Source: JBBITW01 sp037440525
Lineage (GTDB): Bacteria > Desulfobacterota > BSN033 > UBA1163
Direction of reading: 5' to 3'
Assembly: GCA_037440525.1 (NCBI GenBank)
Contig: JBBITW010000032.1
Span: 1-25,863 of the forward strand
Length of the DNA: 25,863 nt
Shown: in pieces, positions 1 to 7,281 of the stretch
Numbering within the stretch: position 1 is the stretch's first letter
Layout of the letters: each line of letters begins with the position of its first letter
The notes under the pieces: model-generated
The model's input: only the letters and a program-made list of their open reading frames with translations
The model's database searches: none
What the model was told of the DNA's origin: nothing
Translations under genes and position numbers: made by a program

Positions 1-81
1 AGCGAGGAATCTATAGAATTCAAACCATTATAAAATATAGATTCTTCGGCTAAAGCCTCAGAATGACATTACGACACAGCC
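1..81. repeat. Edge copy of the CGACACAGCC-type interspersed repeat
   Basis: The reverse complement of these bases matches 17491-17574 almost base for base. The match covers the terminal GGCTGTGTCG, the TGTCATTC arm, and the run through GAATTCTATAGATTCCTCGC. The copy is cut by the left window edge, so only part of the unit is visible. It is noncoding and would fold into a stem. Confidence 0.85.
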
Positions 82-597
82 TCGCTAGGGAGATGGGAAA
101 GTCGTTACAATTCGCAACCGAGGTGAGGGGAAATTTCAAGTATCTTCGGTTAGATTTCAGATAATAGGGTAATAGAACCTTTAATGGAAAGAGGAAATTT
201 TTGAATTAAGTGGAGTCCGATATGGAAGGGAAAATGGTTGAAATTCTAATAATCTTCGAATTCCCTCTTTTATAATAATAGAGGGTCTTACATCTGCCCT
301 AAATATTAAACAAATAGAGGGCTCAATACTTTCTCTCCCCCTATAAATATCAACAATTTTTATTCTCCGAAGCTGTAAATTCTGAATATTCTTTAGAACT
401 TTAATCATTCTCCAAATAATGAACGCTATTATTAGATCCATTTTCTTCTCATATCGGGACATCTAATTTCCAGAAACTTCCTCTATGGCTCTTTTACCCA
501 TAAGATCAATCTTTATATAACCGCCCTTAATCTCTCCTCAACGCTCGGCTCATAATATACACTATCTTTTACTTTCAGAGTAATATAAATGAAATCT
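82..597. other. Gene-poor region downstream of zapA
   Basis: I see no supportable gene here. A 93-codon open frame on the minus strand (462 to 181) starts with ATG, but it has a weak ribosome-binding site, no recognisable domain, and a composition rich in Ile, Arg and Lys, as expected of A+T-rich noncoding DNA. Short protein-like stretches on the minus strand between about 597 and 470 are broken by stops in every frame and may be relics. The 3' side of zapA carries 6S RNA in some bacteria. I could not recognise a 6S fold by eye, so none is called. Confidence 0.4.
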
Positions 598-918
598 TCA
601 ACCAGTAATGCTTATCTTTCCTAACTCCTTTCCTCTTAATTTTATATCGATTTTCTCCATAAGATCTTTTGACTTGGCTTCAATCTCTCGAAGAATAGCC
701 ATCCTCTTCTCCCTTTCCCTAATCAGCTCGTCCGCAATATTTAGCGCTACCAGAATGGCTACATTCAGTGTAGATACACTTCTTGTCTTTTTCAAAATCT
801 CGTCTAACTTAGTATTCACGCATTGCTCAACTTCACGAATATGTTCCTCCCCTGCATCCGTTTTTACGGTAAATGTCTGTCCAAATACTTTAATATCTAT
901 TGATCTCTCTTTCTCCAT
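598..918 (-). CDS. zapA: Cell division protein ZapA
   Basis: ZapA is a small cytosolic protein that binds FtsZ and promotes bundling of its filaments at the division ring. The 106-residue product has the family layout: an N-terminal beta-rich head (IDIKVFGQTFTVKTDAGEE), the VNTKLDEI helix, then a conserved AILVALNIADEL segment running into a C-terminal dimerising coiled coil. I start it at the ATG at 918, not at the upstream in-frame TTG at 933. That TTG would overlap the preceding zapB-like gene, and the ATG lies just past that gene's stop. The tight spacing implies one transcript and probably coupled translation. The C-terminus ends in a basic, glycine-containing tail. Confidence 0.88.
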   Translation of the reverse strand: MEKERSIDIKVFGQTFTVKTDAGEEHIREVEQCVNTKLDEILKKTRSVSTLNVAILVALNIADELIREREKRMAILREIEAKSKDLMEKIDIKLRGKELGKISITG

Positions 919-922
919 ATAC

Positions 923-1189
923 TCAGGTATCAATACTCTTTAGACGATTAAGAAGTTGGTCTATCCTTGTTCTAATCTTTTCCCTATCTTCAGAGAGTAA
1001 TTCGAGCTTCTTTTCTGCTTGAGCTCTCATCTCCTTCTCCATGGTAAGTTGAACAACGAGCCCATCTCGCTCCTCTAATAATTCCTGATATTTAATTAAA
1101 AGATAATCAACCTTCTCTTCGAGACTCTTTAATGGGTCGTGCTCCTTTTCTAAGATGTTATTCTTATCTAATGTTAATCCCTCATCCAT
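923..1189 (-). CDS. ZapB-like coiled-coil cell division protein
   Basis: This is an 88-residue protein, almost wholly a predicted alpha-helical coiled coil from about residue 18 onward. It has long runs of E, K, R, L and Q in heptad-like spacing (KSLEEKVDYLLIKYQELLEE). It has no cysteine, signal peptide or membrane segment. The ATG at 1189 is preceded by a GGAG ribosome-binding site. Its place directly before zapA, with four bases between stop and start, supports a ZapB-type role in organising the FtsZ ring through ZapA. The family is weakly conserved in sequence, so the call rests on size, coiled coil and context. A generic coiled-coil protein of another function cannot be excluded. Confidence 0.6.
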   Translation of the reverse strand: MDEGLTLDKNNILEKEHDPLKSLEEKVDYLLIKYQELLEERDGLVVQLTMEKEMRAQAEKKLELLSEDREKIRTRIDQLLNRLKSIDT

Positions 1190-1327
1190 AATAAGTCAAC
1201 TCCAAGAAACCAACCAATCCCCAGCATTCTTTTTTCGCCAGGGGATATTGGGCAGAATCTAAGATTTTTAATTTACCTTTATTTATAATTGCTAATTTTT
1301 TAATATCCATTTTCAATTAATATCTAT

Positions 1328-2423
1328 CTAAGCCGCATTTAGTAGATAGGCCTTCATAAAATCGTCTATCTCCCCATCAAGCACACGATCAACTTGATTG
1401 ATAACCTTATTTGTCCTGTGATCTTTTACCATCTTATAAGGATGCATGATATAAGAACGTATCTGGCTTCCCCAGGCAATCTCTTTCTTCGAATTGTGAA
1501 GCTCTTGAAATTTCTCCTCTTTCTCCCTTAATTCCCTTTCATATAGGCGTGCCTTCAGTATCTTGAGGGCAGTGGCCTTATTCTTATGCTGGGATCTCTC
1601 GTTCTGACATTGAACAACGATTCCCGTGGGTATGTGAGTAATACGGACCGCAGAATCTGTCTTATTGACATGCTGTCCACCTGCACCGCTTGAGCGAAAT
1701 GTATCAATTCTAAGGTCTTTCTCATCAATCTCAATGACAATGTCCTCTGGCACCTCAGGGATGACGAAGACTGAAGCAAATGAGGTATGCCTTCGTGCTC
1801 CAGCATCAAATGGTGATATTCGAACAAGTCGGTGGATACCAACCTCTGCCTTTAAATACCCATATGCATATCGTCCACTCACAGTAAAGGTAACATTTTT
1901 CAGCCCTGCCTCTTCTCCTGAAAGTATATCCACTATTTCAGTTTTATATCCCTTCTTTTCCGCCCATCTCAAATACATTCTAAGAAGCATCTCAACCCAG
2001 TCCTGAGCCTCTGTCCCCCCTGCCCCTGCATTTATACTCATTATGGCATCTCTTTCGTCATGCTCACCACTTAACATTCTCTTAAATTCTATCTGCGAAA
2101 TCGCCTCTTCAGTTTTCTCTATCTTCTTCACCAATTCCCTAATCTCTTCGTCTTCCCTCTGCTCTTCTATAAGCTGGAGAAGAATCTCAATCTCCTCAAG
2201 CTCCGTCTTCTCTTTTTGCCAAGGTGAAAGACTTTCCATCAGGGAGGTTCTCTCTTTCAGTATCCTCTGTGTCATCTCACCCCCTTCCCAAAATTTAGGT
2301 TCCATCATCATCTTTCCTATCTCCTCCAACCTCTTCTTCTTTCCCTCGATGTCAAAGATGGCCTCTAAGTATCTCCAGACGATTATTGAGTTCTTTTACA
2401 CGGTCCCTCAACTCCATGATCAT
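1328..2423 (-). CDS. prfB: Peptide chain release factor 2 (with programmed +1 frameshift)
   Basis: RF2 recognises UAA and UGA stop codons on the ribosome and releases the finished peptide. The main frame holds the stop-codon recognition tripeptide SPF (about residues 203-205) and the catalytic loop SSGAGGQHVNKTDSAVR with GGQ at about 248-250, matching the positions known for RF2. A short upstream frame starts at the ATG at 2423, preceded by AAAAGGTGA. It runs 23 codons and ends in CTT TGA C at 2357-2351, where a +1 slip joins it to the main frame. The joined product is 364 residues, the normal RF2 length, whereas the main frame alone lacks the expected N-terminus. Low RF2 would raise slippage at its own UGA and so raise RF2 synthesis (established for this family). 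The coordinates span both frames. Confidence 0.95.
2351..2367 (-). promoter_or_regulatory. RF2 autoregulatory +1 frameshift site
   Basis: Read on the minus strand, the site is CTTAGAGGCCATCTTTGAC. A purine-rich AGAGGC segment sits one codon before the slippery CTT, which is followed by the in-frame stop TGA and C. This matches the classic prfB arrangement, in which an internal Shine-Dalgarno-like stretch pushes the ribosome from CUU into UUU. The stretch here is weaker than the AGGGGG known from E. coli. Confidence 0.93.
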
Positions 2424-2621
2424 ATGAATCACCTTTTCTAAAATTTATTCAAAAAATTTAATTTTCCCCACCCTTCCTCATCAATTTATCAAAAAGGTTG
2501 CTCCAAGAGGATTAATTCATATAAAATCCATTAATAAATTATATAAATTAAAATAACATAAATCAAGAAAAATATAAATATATTTTTTAAATAAGCGATT
2601 TTATTTAGTTTTTTATTTATT

Positions 2622-4295
2622 TCATCTGATTGTCCCTATATAATGAGATGTCAATTGACGTTCTTTAACCTTTGGGTTTGTATAATCCGGAAGCAACATT
2701 GGAGCCACCCTATCTGTTTCAATCCCTGCCTCTTTCAGCTCTCTATGATACCTCTTAACATGGTCCAATGACAATCTACCTTCTCTCGCCTTCTCCTTTG
2801 CATAAATTGCAGCACTTTGGCCTGCAATCCTTCCAAAGACACATACATCGAGGAGTGAATTTCCCATTAATCTATTCTCTCCATGAACCCCACCTGTAAC
2901 TTCACCTGCAGCAAAAAACCCTGGGAGAGAAGTCTCACAACGGCTATTATATTCCAGACCTCCATTCTGATAGTGAAGTGTCGGATAGACAAGCATAGGT
3001 TCCTTAGAAATATCTATACCAAATCGCTTGAAGAGAAGGTATTTCCCCGGGAATTCCTTCTTTACCGTTCCCTCTCCCATAAGAAGATCGATCATAGGAG
3101 AATCGAGCCAGACACCAAACCTTCCATTTGGCAGAGGAATCCCCTTCCCCCTCTCTTTACATTCTCGTATGAATGCGGCAGATTCGACATCCCTCGGTTC
3201 CCTTTCATTGACAAACTGCTCTCCATCAATGTTGAGGACATTTGCTCCAGCCCCTCTAAATTTCTCTGTAATCAACAGACCCTCTGCCTGTTCAGGAAAT
3301 ACTGCCCCTGTTGGGTGATACTGGACTGTGTGAAGAAAACATAGCCTTACACCTGCCCTGTAACCCATAACAAGGCCATCCCCTGTGGCACCATAATGAT
3401 TTGTTGTCATGTATTGCTGTATATGGAGTCTACCTGAACCCCCTGTGGCCATGATGACAGACTTTGCCTTAACCACAAAATATTCCTCTGTTTCGAGATT
3501 ATATAGTAGGGCACCTGCACACTCTCCATGTTCATTCAGGATCAATTCAACTGCAGGAGAAAATTCGATTACCTTTATATCATCAGCCCTGTTTTTAGCT
3601 TCGTCCCTCAGTGTCCTCATGATCTCAGCACCGGTGATATCAGCCGCATAGTGCATCCTCTTTCTGCAGGTTCCTCCTCCATGGAGGGACTTAAGTCTAC
3701 CATCAGGAAATTTTGTAAACATACAACCGAGGCTTTCCAACCATGATAAAACCTTCGGCGCTTCAGTAACAAGGGTATAAACCAGCTCAGGAATATTTTT
3801 AAAATGGCCTCCTCCCATAACATCGAGGTAATGGTAATATGGTGAATCCTTTTCCCCCTTAGAGGCGGCCTGGATTCCACCCTCAGCCATCATTGTATTT
3901 GCGTCTCCGTGTCTCAATTTTGTGGCAATTAAAACCTTTGCGCCACTCTCTTGAGCTGTCAGGGCGGCTGCTGTTCCAGCACCTCCTCCACCAATGATAA
4001 GGACATCTGTCTCATATGCAATCTTTCTTAGATCTATCAAATCCGGATCTACTCGACTTCGGGCCTCTAACAGGTTGACATATTCATGAGGGATTGCATA
4101 ACCTTTGTTTGGACCTACCCGAATCTCCCTTCTTGTCCCATCAATAAAATCAGGATGAAACCTTTTTAGCATATCCTCCCGCTCCTTCAAGGAGAACATT
4201 TTAAATTCTTCGCCTCTCTTTTTCTTCTCAACCCTCTCCGAACGGGTGGCCTCTACCCTTTTTATTAACTCTTTTAGTTCTTTTGTATATGGCAT
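2622..4295 (-). CDS. Soluble fumarate reductase / succinate dehydrogenase flavoprotein, TfrA-like
   Basis: This is a 557-residue flavoprotein of the FrdA/SdhA superfamily that interconverts fumarate and succinate. The ATG at 4295 follows GGGAGGAATT. After a 90-residue N-terminal extension come the FAD-binding GGGGAG (102-107), AEGGIQAA (137-144), the substrate and active-site stretches YHPTG (326-330) and EKFRGAG (344-350), and the C-terminal FAD motif HYQNGGL...GEVTGGVHGENRLMGNSLLD. In membrane SdhA/FrdA the base before the AAQGG-type motif region is a His that binds FAD covalently. Here that position reads Asn133 (DANTMMAEGG), so FAD is probably non-covalent. No anchor subunit is nearby. 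With the adjacent TfrB-like, Hdr and fumarase genes, a Tfr-type role (thiol or Hdr-linked) is more likely than a quinone-linked one. Direction in vivo is not determined by the sequence. Confidence 0.85.
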   Translation of the reverse strand: MPYTKELKELIKRVEATRSERVEKKKRGEEFKMFSLKEREDMLKRFHPDFIDGTRREIRVGPNKGYAIPHEYVNLLEARSRVDPDLIDLRKIAYETDVLIIGGGGAGTAAALTAQESGAKVLIATKLRHGDANTMMAEGGIQAASKGEKDSPYYHYLDVMGGGHFKNIPELVYTLVTEAPKVLSWLESLGCMFTKFPDGRLKSLHGGGTCRKRMHYAADITGAEIMRTLRDEAKNRADDIKVIEFSPAVELILNEHGECAGALLYNLETEEYFVVKAKSVIMATGGSGRLHIQQYMTTNHYGATGDGLVMGYRAGVRLCFLHTVQYHPTGAVFPEQAEGLLITEKFRGAGANVLNIDGEQFVNEREPRDVESAAFIRECKERGKGIPLPNGRFGVWLDSPMIDLLMGEGTVKKEFPGKYLLFKRFGIDISKEPMLVYPTLHYQNGGLEYNSRCETSLPGFFAAGEVTGGVHGENRLMGNSLLDVCVFGRIAGQSAAIYAKEKAREGRLSLDHVKRYHRELKEAGIETDRVAPMLLPDYTNPKVKERQLTSHYIGTIR

Positions 4296-4340
4296 AATTC
4301 CTCCCGAGGTCTCTGAAAAACTTATAATGAAACCAAATAT

Positions 4341-4412
4341 GGCAAGGGACAAGCCCTTGCCCTACGCCTTAGATTCGTTAATCTCCCGTAGGGCAAGCCC
4401 TTGTGGCTTGCC
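4341..4412. repeat. Long inverted repeat between the TfrB- and TfrA-like genes
   Basis: Two arms of about 26 bases, GGCAAGGGACAAGCCCTTGC (plus CCTACG) and its near-perfect complement ending TTGTGGCTTGCC, flank a 20-base loop. The hairpin lies in the 274-base gap between the two reductase subunit genes. There is no U-rich run after it in the transcribed direction, so it looks like a REP-type repeat or mRNA-processing hairpin, not a plain terminator. Confidence 0.8.
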
Positions 4413-4569
4413 GAACCCTTATCAAGGTGTCATTTATTTTATGCTCCCATTAATAAATAATGTAGATGTTATGTAAATAATACTTCAGGACTTTTTCATA
4501 AACCTTCTCGCAAATTATTGACAAAGGGCAAAGAATAGTAAAATTGAGATTACCTTATCCTTAAACTTG

Positions 4570-5304
4570 TTAAAGATATGTTTTATCTTCTGGCATCCAA
4601 TCCTCTTCTGCCCAATCAGGTTCAATCTCCCTCCCAATATAGAGTCTTTTTAACTCCTCTTCATCTTTGTCCATCAAATCCCTGAGCATCTGTTCATATC
4701 TCCCTTTTTCTATATCCTTAACCATGGAGGCCAGGTGTTCTGCCTTTGGTGCAATATACTTCCCATAAAGCCTCCTTCCGAGGATAGCAATATTATATTG
4801 ACAGATCTCAGCTGGACATCTTGCCGTACAGAGGCCACACATGACACAATCGAAAGAGAGTTCTGCAAGCCTGGTGATATCCCCTCTCATAGCAGCGGCG
4901 ATGTAATCCATGACTTCAATCTCCATCGGGCATGATTTTGTGCATGTATTACACTGTAGGCAACGTAAAAGCTCAGGATAATATTTCACCAGTGTCTCAA
5001 TTGTCGGCTTAATCTTCTCAATATCGTATGTGCTCTTAGTTGCAGGGAAGAAGGGCAGTTGTGCCAGATACATATTTGGCTGAACAATTGTCTGACATGC
5101 CAACCCGACTTCAATCTTATAACTTCCTGGAAACCTATAGACCGTTCCACAGGCCCCACATATACCTCCCCTGCAACCACACCCCCGAATCAATTGGTAG
5201 CCTGCATATTCCATTGCCTTTTGAATTGTAAGGGATGATGGAACTTCATATCGTTTCCCCATTATAAATATCGGTATGAGCTCCTCTTTATTCTCCGCTT
5301 CCAC
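4570..5304 (-). CDS. Fumarate reductase iron-sulfur subunit, TfrB N-terminal type
   Basis: This 244-residue electron-transfer subunit has a plant-type [2Fe-2S] domain (C42, C44, C49, C52 and C70) followed by a ferredoxin-like domain binding two clusters: CLQCNTCTKSCP (115-126) and CVMCGLCTARCP (153-164). It starts at GTG at 5304, supported by a strong AAAGGAGGAGG six bases upstream. The alternative ATG at residue 15 would cut into the first strand. Methanogen TfrB carries a C-terminal CCG (HdrB-like) domain that reduces the heterodisulfide. That domain is absent here: after residue 170 there is only a charged helical tail. Separate HdrB proteins in the same operon could supply it (inference). 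An ordinary SdhB is a less likely reading because the second motif is CxxCxxCxxxC, typical of [4Fe-4S]. Confidence 0.85.
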   Translation of the reverse strand: MEAENKEELIPIFIMGKRYEVPSSLTIQKAMEYAGYQLIRGCGCRGGICGACGTVYRFPGSYKIEVGLACQTIVQPNMYLAQLPFFPATKSTYDIEKIKPTIETLVKYYPELLRCLQCNTCTKSCPMEIEVMDYIAAAMRGDITRLAELSFDCVMCGLCTARCPAEICQYNIAILGRRLYGKYIAPKAEHLASMVKDIEKGRYEQMLRDLMDKDEEELKRLYIGREIEPDWAEEDWMPEDKTYL

Positions 5305-5349
5305 GAACCTCCTCCTTTAATAAAATCTCGTATTGTTGAGATTAAGTCA

Positions 5350-6504
5350 TTAAATGGCTCCTGATTCTATCTTCAGTTCATCCTCTTTAAATGTAGCAAC
5401 AGGGGGGACCTCTTTCAAATCCCTGCCTGGTAAATAACCAAACATCTTTTGAACCTTATCGCCCACGCTTCTGAAAAGCGTTGCAACTGGTAAGCGACTT
5501 GGACAGGCACTATCGCAGAGTCCACAACCTACACACGAAGTAACCATATGTGTCATTCTGATTAAATGGAAGATAAGTGTATCTGTTGGCATACGAATCC
5601 CACCTTTACGGTCAGCCCATCTCAGATACTGATCACCCTCGTGCTCAAAGACAGCTGTCCTAAAAACACATTCCTTACAGTAACATATAGGACAAGAAAC
5701 CATGCAATTGTGGCACCTAATGCATGTTGAAAAACGATTTAGGAAAGAAGGAAGGTCTTTAACCATTTCCTTGAAATCCCTGAATAGTTCATCCCTCCTC
5801 TTTGTCCTCTCTTCGGTCACCCTTTTTATAACCTCCTGCCTTGAGGCATTCTCATCTGAAAAAGAGAGGATACCCTTACCTTCTATCTCCTTCTCTAACC
5901 TCTCACCTATTTCAACACCAATCTTTTGATCCGATTTATAGCCATATAATTTGAATATGATGTCTGCTGTCTCTATGGATGGAACATTATATTCACACAT
6001 CTCGCAGGCTGTTCTGAATTTATAACCTTCAGGTGGATTGACCTCTCCCCTCTCCATTTCGATCATTAATTCCCTTTCGAGTTTTCCATCACCCAATCCT
6101 TCCTTCACCATCTTTGCATAATCCCAGACTTCAAAGGTCCCCGGACAATCAATTCCAATAAGATAAATATCATCCAGTTTAACCTGAAGAAATTTTACCA
6201 GTTCAACGACTGCCCTTATTTCACAGGGTTTAAGTATAACCCCAACCTTTTTACCTAAATTCTTAACGGTTAGATTTGAAACAATCCTTGCTGATTGCAC
6301 AGGCATTGTCGGTGAAAAAAATTTTATACCATTTCGGGCTCTATAATCTCTGATCAATGTCTGAACAAATCCGTCTTTTGAAGGAAGTTCTTTAGGAGTG
6401 AGTAAAGCATCAATTATCCCCTTCTCCAGTAAGGTAAAAATAAGATTGATCATCGCCTCTTCTGTCTTTCTTTCAGAAACTTCAATCACTGCCTGCAGTG
6501 CCAT
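5350..6504 (-). CDS. FrhB/FdhB-like flavin iron-sulfur oxidoreductase with ferredoxin domain
   Basis: This 384-residue cytosolic protein resembles the beta subunit of F420-reducing hydrogenase/formate dehydrogenase. The family-typical stretch KVGVILKPCEIRAVVELVK (86-104) and IGIDCPG (116-122) lie in the flavin-binding half, and CEMCEYN (167-173) follows. A C-terminal ferredoxin-like region holds CIRCHNCMVSC (261-271), extra cysteines PICYCKEC (272-279), and CVGCGLCDSAC (324-334). The ATG at 6504 follows AAAGGAG. In Hdr gene sets such proteins connect HdrA/MvhD to a soluble carrier. In methanogens this is F420; in bacteria NAD(P)H or ferredoxin is at least as likely. It sits between mvhD and the TfrB-like gene, so it probably serves as the electron entry or exit of this machine. 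The carrier cannot be told from sequence. Confidence 0.75.
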   Translation of the reverse strand: MALQAVIEVSERKTEEAMINLIFTLLEKGIIDALLTPKELPSKDGFVQTLIRDYRARNGIKFFSPTMPVQSARIVSNLTVKNLGKKVGVILKPCEIRAVVELVKFLQVKLDDIYLIGIDCPGTFEVWDYAKMVKEGLGDGKLERELMIEMERGEVNPPEGYKFRTACEMCEYNVPSIETADIIFKLYGYKSDQKIGVEIGERLEKEIEGKGILSFSDENASRQEVIKRVTEERTKRRDELFRDFKEMVKDLPSFLNRFSTCIRCHNCMVSCPICYCKECVFRTAVFEHEGDQYLRWADRKGGIRMPTDTLIFHLIRMTHMVTSCVGCGLCDSACPSRLPVATLFRSVGDKVQKMFGYLPGRDLKEVPPVATFKEDELKIESGAI

Positions 6505-6563
6505 CTCTTCTTTCTCTCCTTTCGCTTATAACCAGATTATAATTTAATTATTGGATTAAAATT

Positions 6564-6986
6564 TCAGGCATTCCACAACTGCTTCATGGGATTCGGTCCC
6601 ATCCTCTTTAGCTCCTCCACCATCTTTGTCACAGTATCAGCAAAAAGCTTCCCTTCACTGGCACTTATCCATCTAAGCCAGATACGATCCTCAGTGAAGC
6701 CCAATTGATTAAGGATTTCCTTCAGTATTGCAACCCTTCTTCGGGCCTTAAAATTTCCTGTCTGGTAGTGGCAGTCTCCGGGATGGCATCCCCCAATCAA
6801 AACCCCATCTGCACCATCAATAAGTGCCTTGAGTATATAGATTGAATCCACTGCTCCGGAACACATTAAATGTATGATCCGAATATTTGGAGGATACTGC
6901 TGCCTCGTTGTTCCTGCAAGATCGGCTCCTGTATAGGTGCACCAGTGACAGAGAAAAGCAACAATCCTCGGTTCAAATTCAGCCAT
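6564..6986 (-). CDS. mvhD: MvhD-type [2Fe-2S] electron-transfer subunit
   Basis: This 140-residue protein of the MvhD/FlpD family passes electrons to HdrA. Five cysteines mark it: CHWC (13-16), C42 in HLMCSGAVD, and CHPGDC (67-72). In MvhD these ligate a [2Fe-2S] cluster next to HdrA's flavin. The ATG at 6986 has a CGGAGG ribosome-binding site. The gene lies directly after the 1010-residue HdrA, its likely partner, with a repeat element in between. No hydrogenase large or small subunit (MvhA/MvhG) is in the window, so H2 is not the evident electron source. The neighbouring FrhB-like protein is the better candidate partner. Confidence 0.92.
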   Translation of the reverse strand: MAEFEPRIVAFLCHWCTYTGADLAGTTRQQYPPNIRIIHLMCSGAVDSIYILKALIDGADGVLIGGCHPGDCHYQTGNFKARRRVAILKEILNQLGFTEDRIWLRWISASEGKLFADTVTKMVEELKRMGPNPMKQLWNA

Positions 6987-7032
6987 GTTATACCTCCGTT
7001 ATTAATGTTTCTCGTGTCTCATATTTTGTGTG

Positions 7033-7255
7033 AGAGCCCTGAAAAAGTCCACAAATGACCGGGGAGGTAGGGTTCCAAACCCTTCGAATGCGGACATTAA
7101 AAAGTTAAATTGCTTACAATCGTTTAAAAGAAAAACAAGCATTTTCAAGGTATTAATCAATGGTGCCATATTATTATCGGTATCCGCTCGAAGGCTTTTC
7201 CACCCCACCTCCCCACTTTATAAGACTCTTTATAAATACTTTTTCAGAGACCTCT
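7033..7255. mobile_element. MITE-like inverted-repeat element, full-length copy
   Basis: This is a 223-base element matching 21003-21227 in reverse complement along its whole length. The ends are inverted repeats of the form AGAG(AY)CTCTGAAAAAGT, followed inward by GGGGAGGTAGGGTTCC and by CCTTCGA/TCGAAGG arms. It has no transposase. Flanks GTGT (7028-7031) and GTGT (7256-7259) could be a short target duplication, but this is a weak call. It fills the gap between the 1010-residue HdrA gene and mvhD. Confidence 0.85.
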
Positions 7256-7281
7256 GTGTAAATCCCCCAACCCCTTATTAA

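Noticed and set aside
181..462. 93-codon open frame on the minus strand downstream of zapA
   Set aside because: No recognisable domain, weak ribosome-binding site, and composition like A+T-rich noncoding DNA. Not listed as a gene.
2043..2441. 132-codon plus-strand frame opposite prfB
   Set aside because: Antisense shadow of a well-supported gene; Ser-rich composition mirrors the coding strand.
7002..7281. Open frames of 68 and 83 codons on both strands between hdrA and mvhD
   Set aside because: Both lie within the inverted-repeat element, which has related sequence elsewhere with no coding constraint. They are by-products of the repeat.
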